Part shown: in pieces, positions 12,425 to 21,000 of the stretch
Layout of the letters: the number at the start of each line of letters is the position of its first letter
How positions within the stretch are numbered: the first letter of the stretch is position 1
DNA from: a virus
Reading direction: 5' to 3' (one strand)
Length of the DNA: 45,837 nucleotides
IMG/VR virus record: IMGVR_UViG_3300047476_001079
Coordinates: 1-45,837 of that record
Translations under genes and position numbers: made by a program
Notes under the pieces: generated by a model
The model's input: the letters and a program-made list of their open reading frames with translations, nothing else
Databases searched by the model: none
Told to the model about the DNA's origin: nothing

Positions 12425-13252
12425 CTAGATAGCATTATTAATTATCTGCTTTATGAACTTAAAATAAGCATAGTGGTAGGCGGTACCTGGATGCTTTGCC
12501 TGGTCCCTTGCGTAAATAGAAAACTCTTCTTTGTCTGGGTTAAGTTCTAGGTACTCTACCATTGTTGCAGCAAGCCAGCCCTGGTCTATTTTAAAGAATG
12601 TTGGGAAATCAGGGCTACCGAATAGATCTTCGGTCTTCATGTCCCAGCTAAATGAATATAGCTCTATGTTGTGGCTTTTGCAATAAAGCTCTAGTACTTT
12701 ATATGACTGAAATACTGCTAGCTCAAGCTTAGCCTTTAGCAATTCTGTCTCACTGTCTAGTGGCATATTCTTCTTATTGTCAAATTTTGGCCTGTCAAAT
12801 ATGAAGTTAGTACTGCCTCCAGGCATTGGCTGCATAGATCTATATGGATCTGGCAGATTGAGCACAATCGTATTTGGATTTCCATAAATAGAGCAGTACT
12901 TTATTATTTCAAAAACCATGTTTGAAATGTTATTGCCCTCCATGGCAAGATTAAAATACCCAGAAGTGTCTTGCAGAGTTTGCCAGATTTGACGGGTCCA
13001 GGTTTCTTCTAAAAGAAGTCCAGTACCATAAGTTACAGAACAACCAGAAAAAAGTATATGCTTTTTACTACCATGATCCTTAGAGAACTCGTCGGATCTA
13101 TATAGTTTTAGGTTTAACTCTTTATCTGGATCCATCCAATCAAATTTTTTATTAGGGTCTAGGATTTTTTCATAAGATGGATATAAGGTGGCGATGTCGT
13201 GACAAAAAGGAGAAAACTGAACTAACGGTATTGATTCCATTTGGTGAGCCAT
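12425..13252 (-). CDS. SGNH hydrolase-like protein, 275 aa
   Basis: Has HILFSGCSVTYGTG with candidate nucleophile Ser72, the Gly/Asn oxyanion region (NLAMEGNNISNMV), and a C-terminal Asp-x-x-Lys-His (RDQAKHPG) that could supply the Asp-His pair. It is paralogous to the plus-strand protein at 6019-6924. It overlaps the dehydratase-like gene stop/start (ATGG at 13252), so it is the last gene of the sugar-modification run. Likely an acyl-transfer or esterase function on glycans (inference). Confidence 0.7.
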   Translation of the reverse strand: MAHQMESIPLVQFSPFCHDIATLYPSYEKILDPNKKFDWMDPDKELNLKLYRSDEFSKDHGSKKHILFSGCSVTYGTGLLLEETWTRQIWQTLQDTSGYFNLAMEGNNISNMVFEIIKYCSIYGNPNTIVLNLPDPYRSMQPMPGGSTNFIFDRPKFDNKKNMPLDSETELLKAKLELAVFQSYKVLELYCKSHNIELYSFSWDMKTEDLFGSPDFPTFFKIDQGWLAATMVEYLELNPDKEEFSIYARDQAKHPGTAYHYAYFKFIKQIINNAI

Positions 13253-14256
13253 TATTCTGTCACCCCTGGGTTATCAATATACCATTTAATAATATTCGGT
13301 AATTCTTCATTTAGGTTGTATGGGGCAACCCATCCAGATTCTAAAAGCTTAGAATTGTTTAATCCATATCTAGAGTCATACCCTGGTCTAACTGTTGAAG
13401 AATCTACAAGCTTGTACTTAATATTTTTGCCCATGATAGTTGCAATTATTTCTGCCCATTCTAGGTTTGAGTATTCGGCATCCCCACCAACATTAAATTT
13501 ATGTGGCTTCTCGCTATCAGATGGTAGAGCCATTGGCAAACTCAAAACATGTAGCAATGCGGATGCCTGATTACCAGCATGTAGCCAATAACGCATACCA
13601 ACTTTGCCATTATCATATGTATGAATGTCCAATTCCTGATCATTAATAATTTTGTTAATTACCATTGGCGTAAACTTCTCAGCATTCTGAGCCTCACCCA
13701 CCAAATTCATAATATTGATGATTGACACTGGAACACTGTAAGTTCTCCAGTAAGCAAAGATTATATCTTCTTGTGCTGCCTTAGAGGCACTGTATGGATT
13801 GCTTGGAAGATGTGTATCCCACTCTAAAAATTTATGCTGGTCGTATGGGCCAAAAACTTCATCTGTTGACACGTGAAGAACTTTTTCTGGCCTGTATTCT
13901 CTTGCCCAGTCAAGAACGTTGCAAATTACTTGGACATTATTGATGATAAAGTTTGCTGGGTCAGCGATGCTCCTATCCACATGGGATTCGCTGGCTAAGT
14001 TAATTAAGTAATCAATCTTTCCAAACCTAGCTGCCATTTCCCTAGAAATAGGCACAGATAGGTCGCACGAGATCAGGGATATTCTTGCAAACTTAGAATC
14101 ATCATTGCTTGTGGCAAATCTAATTCTTGCTGGCAATTCCGAATGACTCTTTAATGTTAAAGCGACAATCTCCCAATTGGTAGTGTCCAGTATTCTCTTC
14201 ATGACATGGGCAGCAACAAAGCCATCTCCGCCAGTTATTAAAACTCTCTTTGTCAT
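13252..14256 (-). CDS. dTDP-glucose 4,6-dehydratase-like NAD-dependent SDR, 334 aa
   Basis: An extended short-chain dehydrogenase with the NAD-binding ITGGDGFVAAH, LASESHVDRSI, the catalytic STDEVFG region and YSASKA (Tyr-x3-Lys). This set is characteristic of RmlB-type dehydratases that make 4-keto-6-deoxy sugars from dTDP-glucose. Length 334 is typical. The nucleotide-sugar-making enzyme (RmlA) is not visible, so host dTDP-glucose would be needed. It is translationally coupled to the glycosyltransferase upstream by a 4-nt overlap. Epimerase activity cannot be excluded. Confidence 0.88.
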   Translation of the reverse strand: MTKRVLITGGDGFVAAHVMKRILDTTNWEIVALTLKSHSELPARIRFATSNDDSKFARISLISCDLSVPISREMAARFGKIDYLINLASESHVDRSIADPANFIINNVQVICNVLDWAREYRPEKVLHVSTDEVFGPYDQHKFLEWDTHLPSNPYSASKAAQEDIIFAYWRTYSVPVSIINIMNLVGEAQNAEKFTPMVINKIINDQELDIHTYDNGKVGMRYWLHAGNQASALLHVLSLPMALPSDSEKPHKFNVGGDAEYSNLEWAEIIATIMGKNIKYKLVDSSTVRPGYDSRYGLNNSKLLESGWVAPYNLNEELPNIIKWYIDNPGVTE

Positions 14257-15203
14257 TTTAAACCGAATATTTCTAGGAACTTGTCTCTGGCATTTTTTAG
14301 ATCTTCCCCACCCTCTTCATAGAAGTCCTCAATTGATCGTCTCTGGTTCTTTACCTTAAAAATACTAGAGTTATCAAGCAAAACAAATTTTTCAATTTCT
14401 AGCTTTTCCTCTGGTGTTTCAAATATTGCTTGGTACCTCTTGCCTTCAGCCAAAGTATATCTATCTTTTTTATATATAGCTCTTGCCGTTGGGCTATCGT
14501 TGTGCCCAAGATGTGCAAACTCTGGCAAACGATAGTAGTCCCATCCAGACAAAAACGTTGTTACTGCAATCGTATACTCTTCTGAGTATGAGCGTATTGT
14601 TTGGTGAAATCCAACGTCCGACAGATAGTCTTTATTTGTAAAGAAAAAATGGCTGCAGGAGTATAAGGTTTTTTGGTATCTTTCTCCATCCCATGGGGCA
14701 TGAATATATCCAGGGATAACGGTTCTCTCTATGCTTTTTGGCTCAAATCCCCAGTTTACCTTCCAGCAAGTCTTAAGAGTTATGGTGTTATCTTCATAAG
14801 TATCGGCTGGCTGCGGAGACAAAGATGTGGACATAATAGTTCTTTGTCCGTGTCTCCGAACAAGGTCCTCATAATCATTTATAATCTTTGCATCCCAATT
14901 TTTAGAGAATGTCATGTGGGAGTCTAGCATTAGGAAATAGTCTTGGCCAGAGTGCTGCTCTGCCATTTCTCTTCTTATCCAATAAACTCCTGGTCTTTTG
15001 CTAACCTCATAGAATAAAAATTTGAAGTTTGGATTGTTTATATATGGAGAGATATCTGGAAGCTCAGCATACTGCATGCCAATACAAAAAAACAATCTAT
15101 CTGGATTTAAAGCGTTATCTAGTGCACCCTTAATTGTTGGCAATAACAGCGGATCTTCATATGCTGGAATAGTTATAAAAATTGTTTTATCTTTATTTAC
15201 CAT
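14253..15203 (-). CDS. GlcNAc-transferase-like GT-A glycosyltransferase (Skp1 GnT1 family), 316 aa
   Basis: A GT-A fold enzyme starting TIFITIPAYEDPLLLPTI, with the metal motif in FLMLDSHMTFSKNWD (DSHM, 94-97). That Asp-x-His context and the nearby PGVYWIRREMAE match PF11397, the family that includes Skp1 HyPro-GlcNAc transferase. Downstream HFFFTNKDYL and SEEYTIAVTTFLSGWDYY fit the acceptor side and catalytic Glu region. Sugar donor and acceptor are unproven. It overlaps the dehydratase gene by 4 nt and follows the carbamoyltransferase. A second, divergent copy lies at 17886-18749. Confidence 0.8.
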   Translation of the reverse strand: MVNKDKTIFITIPAYEDPLLLPTIKGALDNALNPDRLFFCIGMQYAELPDISPYINNPNFKFLFYEVSKRPGVYWIRREMAEQHSGQDYFLMLDSHMTFSKNWDAKIINDYEDLVRRHGQRTIMSTSLSPQPADTYEDNTITLKTCWKVNWGFEPKSIERTVIPGYIHAPWDGERYQKTLYSCSHFFFTNKDYLSDVGFHQTIRSYSEEYTIAVTTFLSGWDYYRLPEFAHLGHNDSPTARAIYKKDRYTLAEGKRYQAIFETPEEKLEIEKFVLLDNSSIFKVKNQRRSIEDFYEEGGEDLKNARDKFLEIFGLK

Positions 15204-15205
15204 AA

Positions 15206-16618
15206 TTATCTAATTATATCCTGTCCATACATCTTCTGCCACCTGTTAATGTCTTCTTCGTCATTTAATAATGGCTGACCCTTAATGTTAAGGCTAGTAT
15301 TCAGTAATATTGGCACTCCAGTCTCTTCATAAAACTTTTTTAGTAGTGCGTATAGCCCTGGGTGCTGATTAGCATTTACTGTCTGTACCCTGGAAGTTCC
15401 ATCATAGTGAACAACAGACGGGATAAGCTCTGGCTTTAGGCACTTAGGCGTGTACTGCATATAAGGGCTTGCATAGTGCATGTCAAACCATTCTGAAGCA
15501 TATTCTTCCATAACTACTGGAGCAAATGGTCTAAACTCTTCACGCTTCTTTATCTTATTAACTTTATTCTTTATATCTGGGTCACGTGGGTCAGCTAGAA
15601 TACTCCTATTTCCTAGGGCTCTTGGACCAAATTCTGCTCTTCCAGTGGCTACTGCTGCAATCTTTTTTGTCATAATTTCATTAAAGATTTTATCTACTGG
15701 GTATTCTCCGCCGAGATCGTGGCCTAGATATGGACCTTGCCAATTTAGGTGCTTGCCATGCATAGCTGCAGCAGCTCCTAGAGAGCTTCCTGCGTCTCCT
15801 GGATTAGGCATAATCCATACATCTGGGAATATGTCCCACAGCATAGTATTAGCTTTACTGTTAAGTGCACAGCCACCCATGAACACTAGGTTTGAACTAT
15901 CTAATTCTTGTCTGGCTATGTACATAAAATCCCACAGCCTATCTTCGTATACCCTTTGCACAGCAGCGGCTATATGGAATTTATCATTTGCTGTAATGTC
16001 CTGTCCCCAGTCATAGATACCTTTGTGAAAGTTATATTTCTGCTTGTAAACTGCTGGGAAATACTCCTCAACCTTTTCATAGTATAGGTCTGGGTCACCA
16101 TAAGCAGCCATGCCCATCATGATGTACTCTTCTTCGTTAGCCTTGAGACCAATGAGATCTGTAAATGCCGAATAGAATAGGCCATAGCTAAATGGATAAT
16201 TCCATTTTTTATGCAGAGTTATTTTGTCACCATCACCGATCCAAACAGAACTTGTTGTGAACTCACCGATAGCATCAAGGACTACAATTACAGCATCTCT
16301 AAATGGACTGGTATAGTACCCTGCTGCTGCATGAGAATGGTGATGCCTAAAAGACTGGTCGTATTTGACATTAGGCTTCCAATCTGCGTACCCACCCAGC
16401 AACAACCTAAGCTTCTTGAGGTAAGGCTTTTCGTAATAGGCTATTTTGTCTGGGCTTCCGTATTTGACAAGATCATCCAAAAGATTACCATTAGTGTACC
16501 AGTCATTCTTGCTTTTGCTATATCTTTCTGCATGACCAGCAAACAAGATATTTCCATTATCGTCAATTAAAGACATGGCTGCGTCATGAGATGTCTCATT
16601 AAAGCCTAGAATCTTCAT
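15206..16618 (-). CDS. Carbamoyltransferase, NodU/CmcH/TobZ family, 470 aa
   Basis: Transfers a carbamoyl group from carbamoyl phosphate via carbamoyl-AMP to a hydroxyl of a sugar or antibiotic. Motifs: ILGFNETSHDAAMSL, the metal site HHHSHAAAG (92-100), FMGGCALNSKAN and, in the C-terminal domain, GRAEFGPRALGNRSILADPR, with NTSLNIKGQPLL near the end. It is shorter than bacterial members (about 550-600) but has both domains. It overlaps the upstream oxygenase gene by 4 nt. Likely decorates a glycan made by the neighbouring transferases. Confidence 0.93.
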   Translation of the reverse strand: MKILGFNETSHDAAMSLIDDNGNILFAGHAERYSKSKNDWYTNGNLLDDLVKYGSPDKIAYYEKPYLKKLRLLLGGYADWKPNVKYDQSFRHHHSHAAAGYYTSPFRDAVIVVLDAIGEFTTSSVWIGDGDKITLHKKWNYPFSYGLFYSAFTDLIGLKANEEEYIMMGMAAYGDPDLYYEKVEEYFPAVYKQKYNFHKGIYDWGQDITANDKFHIAAAVQRVYEDRLWDFMYIARQELDSSNLVFMGGCALNSKANTMLWDIFPDVWIMPNPGDAGSSLGAAAAMHGKHLNWQGPYLGHDLGGEYPVDKIFNEIMTKKIAAVATGRAEFGPRALGNRSILADPRDPDIKNKVNKIKKREEFRPFAPVVMEEYASEWFDMHYASPYMQYTPKCLKPELIPSVVHYDGTSRVQTVNANQHPGLYALLKKFYEETGVPILLNTSLNIKGQPLLNDEEDINRWQKMYGQDIIR

Positions 16619-17262
16619 TCGTTCCCATTCGAATTAATAGGGTTATACATATTGTGGTACCAGTGTGGCATCGAGTACCTAAATCCTTCTGTAATTGGAT
16701 AAACTTCATGGACATACAAGAAGTTTGATGGGAAAAATATAATGCTTCCAGCTTCTGGCTTAATTTTGACTCCAGACTGCCTGAACTCGATCTCTCCGCC
16801 CAGATAGTCATCATTCAAATACATAACGGTAGAAAGCACTCTAGAGCTAATACCCTGATCTTGATGTGCTGGTAGATGGCCACCAACACCATACTTCAAA
16901 AGATGTATACTCTGTTCTCTGGTCTTAATATTTTTGCCAGCAAATGGATAAAGCTGCTGCGAATAATGAGCAAATGCCCTATCTAATGAGCCATAAAGAA
17001 CATTGGCAATATGCTTCATTTCTTTTGCATAGTAGTCTGTGTCTGAAATATCTTTTGCCTCTGGGAAAAACTTTTGATAATTAAATATCATCTCTCCATA
17101 TGACCAAGGAGTCCAGTCTCTTACCACAGTTCGTGCATCATTCACATGCTCTTTTGCCAAGAATCTTACATTAAGTTCTTCTATCGCATCTATTAAAAGT
17201 TGTGGTTCCTGAATAACATTCTTATAGTAAACAAGACCAAGATCCAATACCCTATAATCCAT
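16615..17262 (-). CDS. Fe(II)/2-oxoglutarate oxygenase, prolyl-4-hydroxylase type, 215 aa
   Basis: Metal triad His133-Gln-Asp135 (LPAHQDQG), His185 (YVHEVYPI), with Arg195 (FRYSMPHW) for 2-oxoglutarate. The P4H signature LNDDYLGGEIEFRQSG is very close to the plus-strand protein at 7569-8279, so these two are paralogs. The gene sits between a second oxygenase and the carbamoyltransferase and overlaps the latter by 4 nt. The substrate may be a protein proline, a glycan precursor or a nucleotide; context favours a role in the modification island. Confidence 0.9.
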   Translation of the reverse strand: MDYRVLDLGLVYYKNVIQEPQLLIDAIEELNVRFLAKEHVNDARTVVRDWTPWSYGEMIFNYQKFFPEAKDISDTDYYAKEMKHIANVLYGSLDRAFAHYSQQLYPFAGKNIKTREQSIHLLKYGVGGHLPAHQDQGISSRVLSTVMYLNDDYLGGEIEFRQSGVKIKPEAGSIIFFPSNFLYVHEVYPITEGFRYSMPHWYHNMYNPINSNGNE

Positions 17263-17263
17263 C

Positions 17264-17863
17264 TTATTTACTCACATTCTTATTTTCTCTTGCTGCCCAG
17301 ACAGCAGTTTCCTCCTGTGAGTGGAAGTCTGGATCAGCGTGGTTTGGCAAGCTTGTGTGCATATATAATGCTGTATTTCTCATGCCAGAAGTTACAGTAG
17401 TTATTCCATGAATATATTCAGACCCAGCTGAGGGGAAAAACACAGCTGAATATTGTCTTGGCTTATACTCAAAATCCTGATTTGGGAAATAGATAACTCC
17501 ACCTTCGTATTCGTCTGGGCTATTTAAATAGATAATTGTACTAAACTCTATAAATGGCTCTGGTCCTTGAGCATCTATGTGAAGGCTGCCTTTTGTTCCT
17601 GGAGCCCAGACAGACCCAAATGCTTTAAATACATAAATAGGGTTAACGAAGCCATTAACCTCTTTGTGAACATCATTAGCTTTTCTACCATACTTAACTA
17701 AAAGATCCATAACACGCTTATTGTATGGGAAGGCTGTGCCACCAAAACGCTCCTTATAGTATTCTGGATAAGGGTTTATCTCAGATGGGCGAGACTGTTC
17801 CTCAATTAGGATTGCTGCATCCTCTGGGTCAATAAAATTATCAATTATGTGAATTCTGTGCAT
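17264..17863 (-). CDS. Fe(II)/2-oxoglutarate oxygenase, prolyl-4-hydroxylase type, 199 aa
   Basis: Residues His95-Ile-Asp97 (LHIDAQG), His152 (EYIHGITTV) and Arg162 (GMRNTALY) give the complete 2-oxoglutarate oxygenase site. EYEGGVIYFPNQD corresponds to the P4H-type Gly-Gly strand. It is more divergent from the two other P4H-type copies than those are from each other. RBS AGGAGAAG precedes ATG 17863, and it is followed after one base by the next oxygenase, so two oxygenases are made together. Confidence 0.88.
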   Translation of the reverse strand: MHRIHIIDNFIDPEDAAILIEEQSRPSEINPYPEYYKERFGGTAFPYNKRVMDLLVKYGRKANDVHKEVNGFVNPIYVFKAFGSVWAPGTKGSLHIDAQGPEPFIEFSTIIYLNSPDEYEGGVIYFPNQDFEYKPRQYSAVFFPSAGSEYIHGITTVTSGMRNTALYMHTSLPNHADPDFHSQEETAVWAARENKNVSK

Positions 17864-17885
17864 TTTCTTCTCCTAGTAAATTATA

Positions 17886-18749
17886 TCAATAAATGGCTTT
17901 TGTGCCAGTTAAGAATCTTCTTGCATCTATCTTGTGCATCTTAAGGTCATATGGGTCGTAAAGTACGTCGTCTGCATTGTATGGTAAACGATGAATCTTA
18001 GAGATATCTATTTGATGAAAGCTTAAAAAGCTTTTTACGGCACTCTCTGTAATCTTGTACCTGGAAACATTTTTACAATTTAGCAAATCAATTACTACGT
18101 TATAGTTATGCTCTAAAGAGAATGTGTGATACATATTTTCAACGGATCTTTCTTTAGAGTCTGTATACATTTGAGACGGGATAGACATTATTGAGTACCC
18201 TGCTGACAGGAAAGCAATAGACAGATACTCATTTTCTCCATGGTACTTCAAAAAGTCTGGCATAACAATTTCTGCAAAAGATTCTGTTCTTCCAAATATA
18301 AAGTTTCGATCAACTATTTGTGTTAGAGAATAAGAGTCAGATGGTTCATAATCCACTCCAATTGAAAAAAGATCCTTTTGCTTTACGATAGCATTTCCAG
18401 AACCAGAAAAAATAGTTTTTGAGGTACCCAATCTCGAGATTAATTCTAGATCCCAACCATGACTTAGCTCTATGTCTGGACTAATTATGCAGACATAATC
18501 TGCTTCTCCAGAAGTATCAAATACTTTTGTAGCTCTTCTATAGGCTGGCCCCTTCATGCTGTCCCAAATTCTATGCTCGTAGTGGCAGTTAGGAATTTCA
18601 GAAAATTCTTTTGAATGCACAATTGGGTGCTGATCAAACACGTGAATAAAGTTATCTGATACTGTTACATTTTTTAGATGGATGGCAGCATTGTGTAAAT
18701 TTTTATCTTTATAACCAACTAAAATTATAGAAATTGTGGCACTAGTCAT
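17886..18749 (-). CDS. Divergent GT-A glycosyltransferase-like protein, 287 aa
   Basis: Shares layout with the GnT1-like gene at 14253: ISIILVGYKDKNLHNAA at the start, GPAYRRATKVFD in place of the PGVYWIRREMAE region, and CIISPDIELSHGWDLELI where DSHM-x6-WD is expected. Here the metal motif is SPD rather than DSHM. YHGENEYLSIAFLSAGY matches the SEEYTIAV region with its catalytic acid. It overlaps the upstream gene by 8 nt. It may use a different donor or be a regulatory partner; acting as a glycosyltransferase is probable rather than certain. Confidence 0.66.
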   Translation of the reverse strand: MTSATISIILVGYKDKNLHNAAIHLKNVTVSDNFIHVFDQHPIVHSKEFSEIPNCHYEHRIWDSMKGPAYRRATKVFDTSGEADYVCIISPDIELSHGWDLELISRLGTSKTIFSGSGNAIVKQKDLFSIGVDYEPSDSYSLTQIVDRNFIFGRTESFAEIVMPDFLKYHGENEYLSIAFLSAGYSIMSIPSQMYTDSKERSVENMYHTFSLEHNYNVVIDLLNCKNVSRYKITESAVKSFLSFHQIDISKIHRLPYNADDVLYDPYDLKMHKIDARRFLTGTKAIY

Positions 18750-19515
18750 CGTGGTTTACCTCTTTTTCTTTTTTGCCGAAAATTCCAAAAAACTTTTTTC
18801 TCCAAGCAACTTTTTTGTAATACCCATAAAGCATTGATCTTCTATTCTCTGCTCTAAACCAATGCTCATCCATAGACTCTGGAGAAGGATCTACCTTTAG
18901 TTCCCAACTATCTCTTTTAAAAGGAATCATCTGAAATAGTGGAGTTCCTTTTGGAATTACTCCACGAAAATTACGCTTCAAAAAGAATGCAGTAAAAACT
19001 GGAAGGCCCCAGATATCTGAATCGACTATTCCTGATAGGGTGTAGAATGGAAGCTCATGTCTATTCATAGGATGTGTTATTAGGACAGAATACCCTGGCG
19101 GAGTTTCATAATACCAAGTCATTCTCCAGCCATAGTGTATTGGATGACAATTGTCTGGCAGGGGAACATCGAATATTGGCCTTGTATCGACTAGCATGGT
19201 ATCACCCTTCCAAGAAAGAATTGGGTGCCCCAGCTCATCCATATCAACGTATAAATCATCTTCTAAGCAATAGTAGTATCCAGCAGTAAGTGCGTCAAAA
19301 TATGGCATACACATCTTTGTAGATACCTGGGCTCCGTCAGTGCCAATGTGGTTTTGAGGATTTAAAGTTATATCACTATTAGAGACGTCGTGGCGAGCTA
19401 ATGACCTATACCATTCTGGAACATGCTTAACTGCTGGTTCAGCATTTAGATAAGGAGTTTCACCATTTTTCAAATAAGATGGAATAAAGGTGATATTGAG
19501 TGGCTGGTCATTCAC
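18742..19515 (-). CDS. DUF6065-like protein, copy 1, 257 aa
   Basis: Belongs to a family I recognise only as DUF6065-like. Shared marks are PEWYRSLARHD near residue 33, KMCMPYFDALTAGYY, the WYYETPPGYSVLITHPMNR segment, SGIVDSDIWG and GTPLFQMIPFKRDSW near the end. The same marks occur in the adjacent gene at 19512. The compact beta-rich fold with a conserved ending resembles cupin-like proteins, but no catalytic site is evident to me. The C-terminal tail is strongly basic (KKVAWRKKFFGIFGKK). It overlaps both neighbours by a few bases. Confidence 0.7.
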   Translation of the reverse strand: MNDQPLNITFIPSYLKNGETPYLNAEPAVKHVPEWYRSLARHDVSNSDITLNPQNHIGTDGAQVSTKMCMPYFDALTAGYYYCLEDDLYVDMDELGHPILSWKGDTMLVDTRPIFDVPLPDNCHPIHYGWRMTWYYETPPGYSVLITHPMNRHELPFYTLSGIVDSDIWGLPVFTAFFLKRNFRGVIPKGTPLFQMIPFKRDSWELKVDPSPESMDEHWFRAENRRSMLYGYYKKVAWRKKFFGIFGKKEKEVNHDD

Positions 19516-20252
19516 TTATACTCCTTTGGTGATCTAAACTTATTTTTATATCCATTACTAAAAGTGCTTCTAAGATTCATTCTGTGTTTTTTGAGGAAGC
19601 CTTCTGACTCTTGTGGGTCAGCCACTTCCATCTTCCAGTCTTCCCTTCTAAATGGAATGATCTGTACTAGAGGAGTTCCTTGCTTAATTACACCAACAAA
19701 GCCAGCTTGGACCTTAAATGAGAAGTGTCCATCCGATGGATAGCCATCTGTATCAATTATTCCAGTTATTGCTGTTAGTGGAGAAATGTCTCTATTTATT
19801 GGATCAAGGAACAGTGCACTGTATCCTGGTGGAGTAGATGCTATCCAAAATGGCATAATTCTGAGAAGGTCTTGGTGATATACCTCTGCTGGCATTGGAA
19901 GATAGCTATACTGCTTTCTCTCGTGACTTGCGAATAGATCTGCCTTGAATGGAGACAATGGTGCTGGTATTTGATAGGTAAGCTTTTCTGGATCTGAGGC
20001 ATCAATAAAAATGTCAGATGGTGCAACTAAAATATATCCAGCAGTAATGGCATCAAAGATTGGTAAGCATTTCTTTACAGTATTGGTAGGCTGTCCAAAT
20101 TTAGATAATGACTCTCCGTTATCCATAGTTCCTGGCTGCTGCTTGTACCATTCTGGAATTGCTTTAGATGCTGGCTTTGGCTCTGGTGTAAAGGTTATGG
20201 TCTTATCGTTTAGGGGATAAAACTTAATTATTTGATGGCTCTTCTTTTTCAT
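19512..20252 (-). CDS. DUF6065-like protein, copy 2, 246 aa
   Basis: Same architecture as copy 1: PEWYKQQPGTMDN, KKCLPIFDAITAGYI, STPPGYSALFLDPINRD, TGIIDTDGYP and GTPLVQIIPFRREDW. RBS AAGGAA precedes ATG 20252, and it overlaps copy 1 by 4 nt. The two copies clearly arose by duplication. Function unknown; their tight linkage with oxygenases and glycosyltransferases suggests a role in the same pathway. Confidence 0.7.
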   Translation of the reverse strand: MKKKSHQIIKFYPLNDKTITFTPEPKPASKAIPEWYKQQPGTMDNGESLSKFGQPTNTVKKCLPIFDAITAGYILVAPSDIFIDASDPEKLTYQIPAPLSPFKADLFASHERKQYSYLPMPAEVYHQDLLRIMPFWIASTPPGYSALFLDPINRDISPLTAITGIIDTDGYPSDGHFSFKVQAGFVGVIKQGTPLVQIIPFRREDWKMEVADPQESEGFLKKHRMNLRSTFSNGYKNKFRSPKEYK

Positions 20253-20910
20253 AAAATTCCTTAATCCTATCTATCATTATATCAGTTGCAGAAAAAACCA
20301 TGTCAAACATTGGGGACTGTCTTTTTATTTTGCCAAATTTTTCCGTTACCATATGATCACCTAGCCTTTTAAAATGAAATGGAACAAAGAACGGATGCAG
20401 ATATTCTAAACTTTTTTCTATAGGATGACAATTCATAGCTTGTGGATATACATAAAAAGGGCTATCCTCTACAGGCTCTATACTTACATAAGCTGACTCA
20501 TCTAATATCCAAGGAACATAGAACTTATAAGCTCCTGGAAAGCATCCATTGGGAGTATCGTACCCAGATTGCGAGGTATTGTAGTATTGACGCATCCAGG
20601 GCCTATCCACGTTGTAGAATGACCCATCATCCCTTTCTAATAAAAATATTTCTGCATGGTTTCCCTGGCGAAGCCTAACTATATTATCTTTAATACTTAC
20701 TAGCTCTGGTGATGGGACAAGCCTTTCAACATACCTATTGATTGGTTTAATGATAGAGTCTTTATGTCTGCCAATCAATATGTTCTGATAAGATAGCCAA
20801 TTTCTTGGAATATTGGATTTCATAGAGATTTCAATAAAGTTAGGATCTTCTGTTTCATACCAAATATTAAAGTTATTAGCTTGCTGTGTACTTATTGCTG
20901 GCTTTTCCAT
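20224..20910 (-). CDS. Divergent third DUF6065-like protein, 228 aa
   Basis: Starts at ATG 20910, with AGAAGGGG just before it; the in-frame TTG at 20934 would lie inside tRNA-Thr. The pattern is loose relative to copies 1 and 2: IPRNWLSYQNILIG for the PEWY part, FYVPWILDESAYVSIEPVED for the PPGYS part, and FFVPFHFKRLGD for the IPFKR part. The SGI-DTD motif is missing. It may have lost or changed the shared function. It overlaps copy 2 by 29 nt and is the gene nearest the tRNA array. Confidence 0.6.
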   Translation of the reverse strand: MEKPAISTQQANNFNIWYETEDPNFIEISMKSNIPRNWLSYQNILIGRHKDSIIKPINRYVERLVPSPELVSIKDNIVRLRQGNHAEIFLLERDDGSFYNVDRPWMRQYYNTSQSGYDTPNGCFPGAYKFYVPWILDESAYVSIEPVEDSPFYVYPQAMNCHPIEKSLEYLHPFFVPFHFKRLGDHMVTEKFGKIKRQSPMFDMVFSATDIMIDRIKEFYEKEEPSNN

Positions 20911-20925
20911 AAATCCCCTTCTGAG

Positions 20926-20998
20926 AGCCTCCAACAGGACTTGAACCCGTCACCTACGCATTACAAGTGCGTCGCTCTACCAGATGAGCTATGGAGGC
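20926..20998 (-). tRNA. tRNA-Thr (TGT)
   Basis: Acceptor GCCTCCA/TGGAGGC, D arm GCTC/GAGC, anticodon stem ACGCA/TGCGT with loop CTTGTAA (anticodon TGT), T-loop TTCAAGT, discriminator T. CCA is not encoded. Confidence 0.93.
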
Positions 20999-21000
20999 AT

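Noticed and set aside
15480-16570. Plus-strand frames antisense to the carbamoyltransferase gene
   Set aside because: Shadows of a well supported gene; no promoter or RBS.
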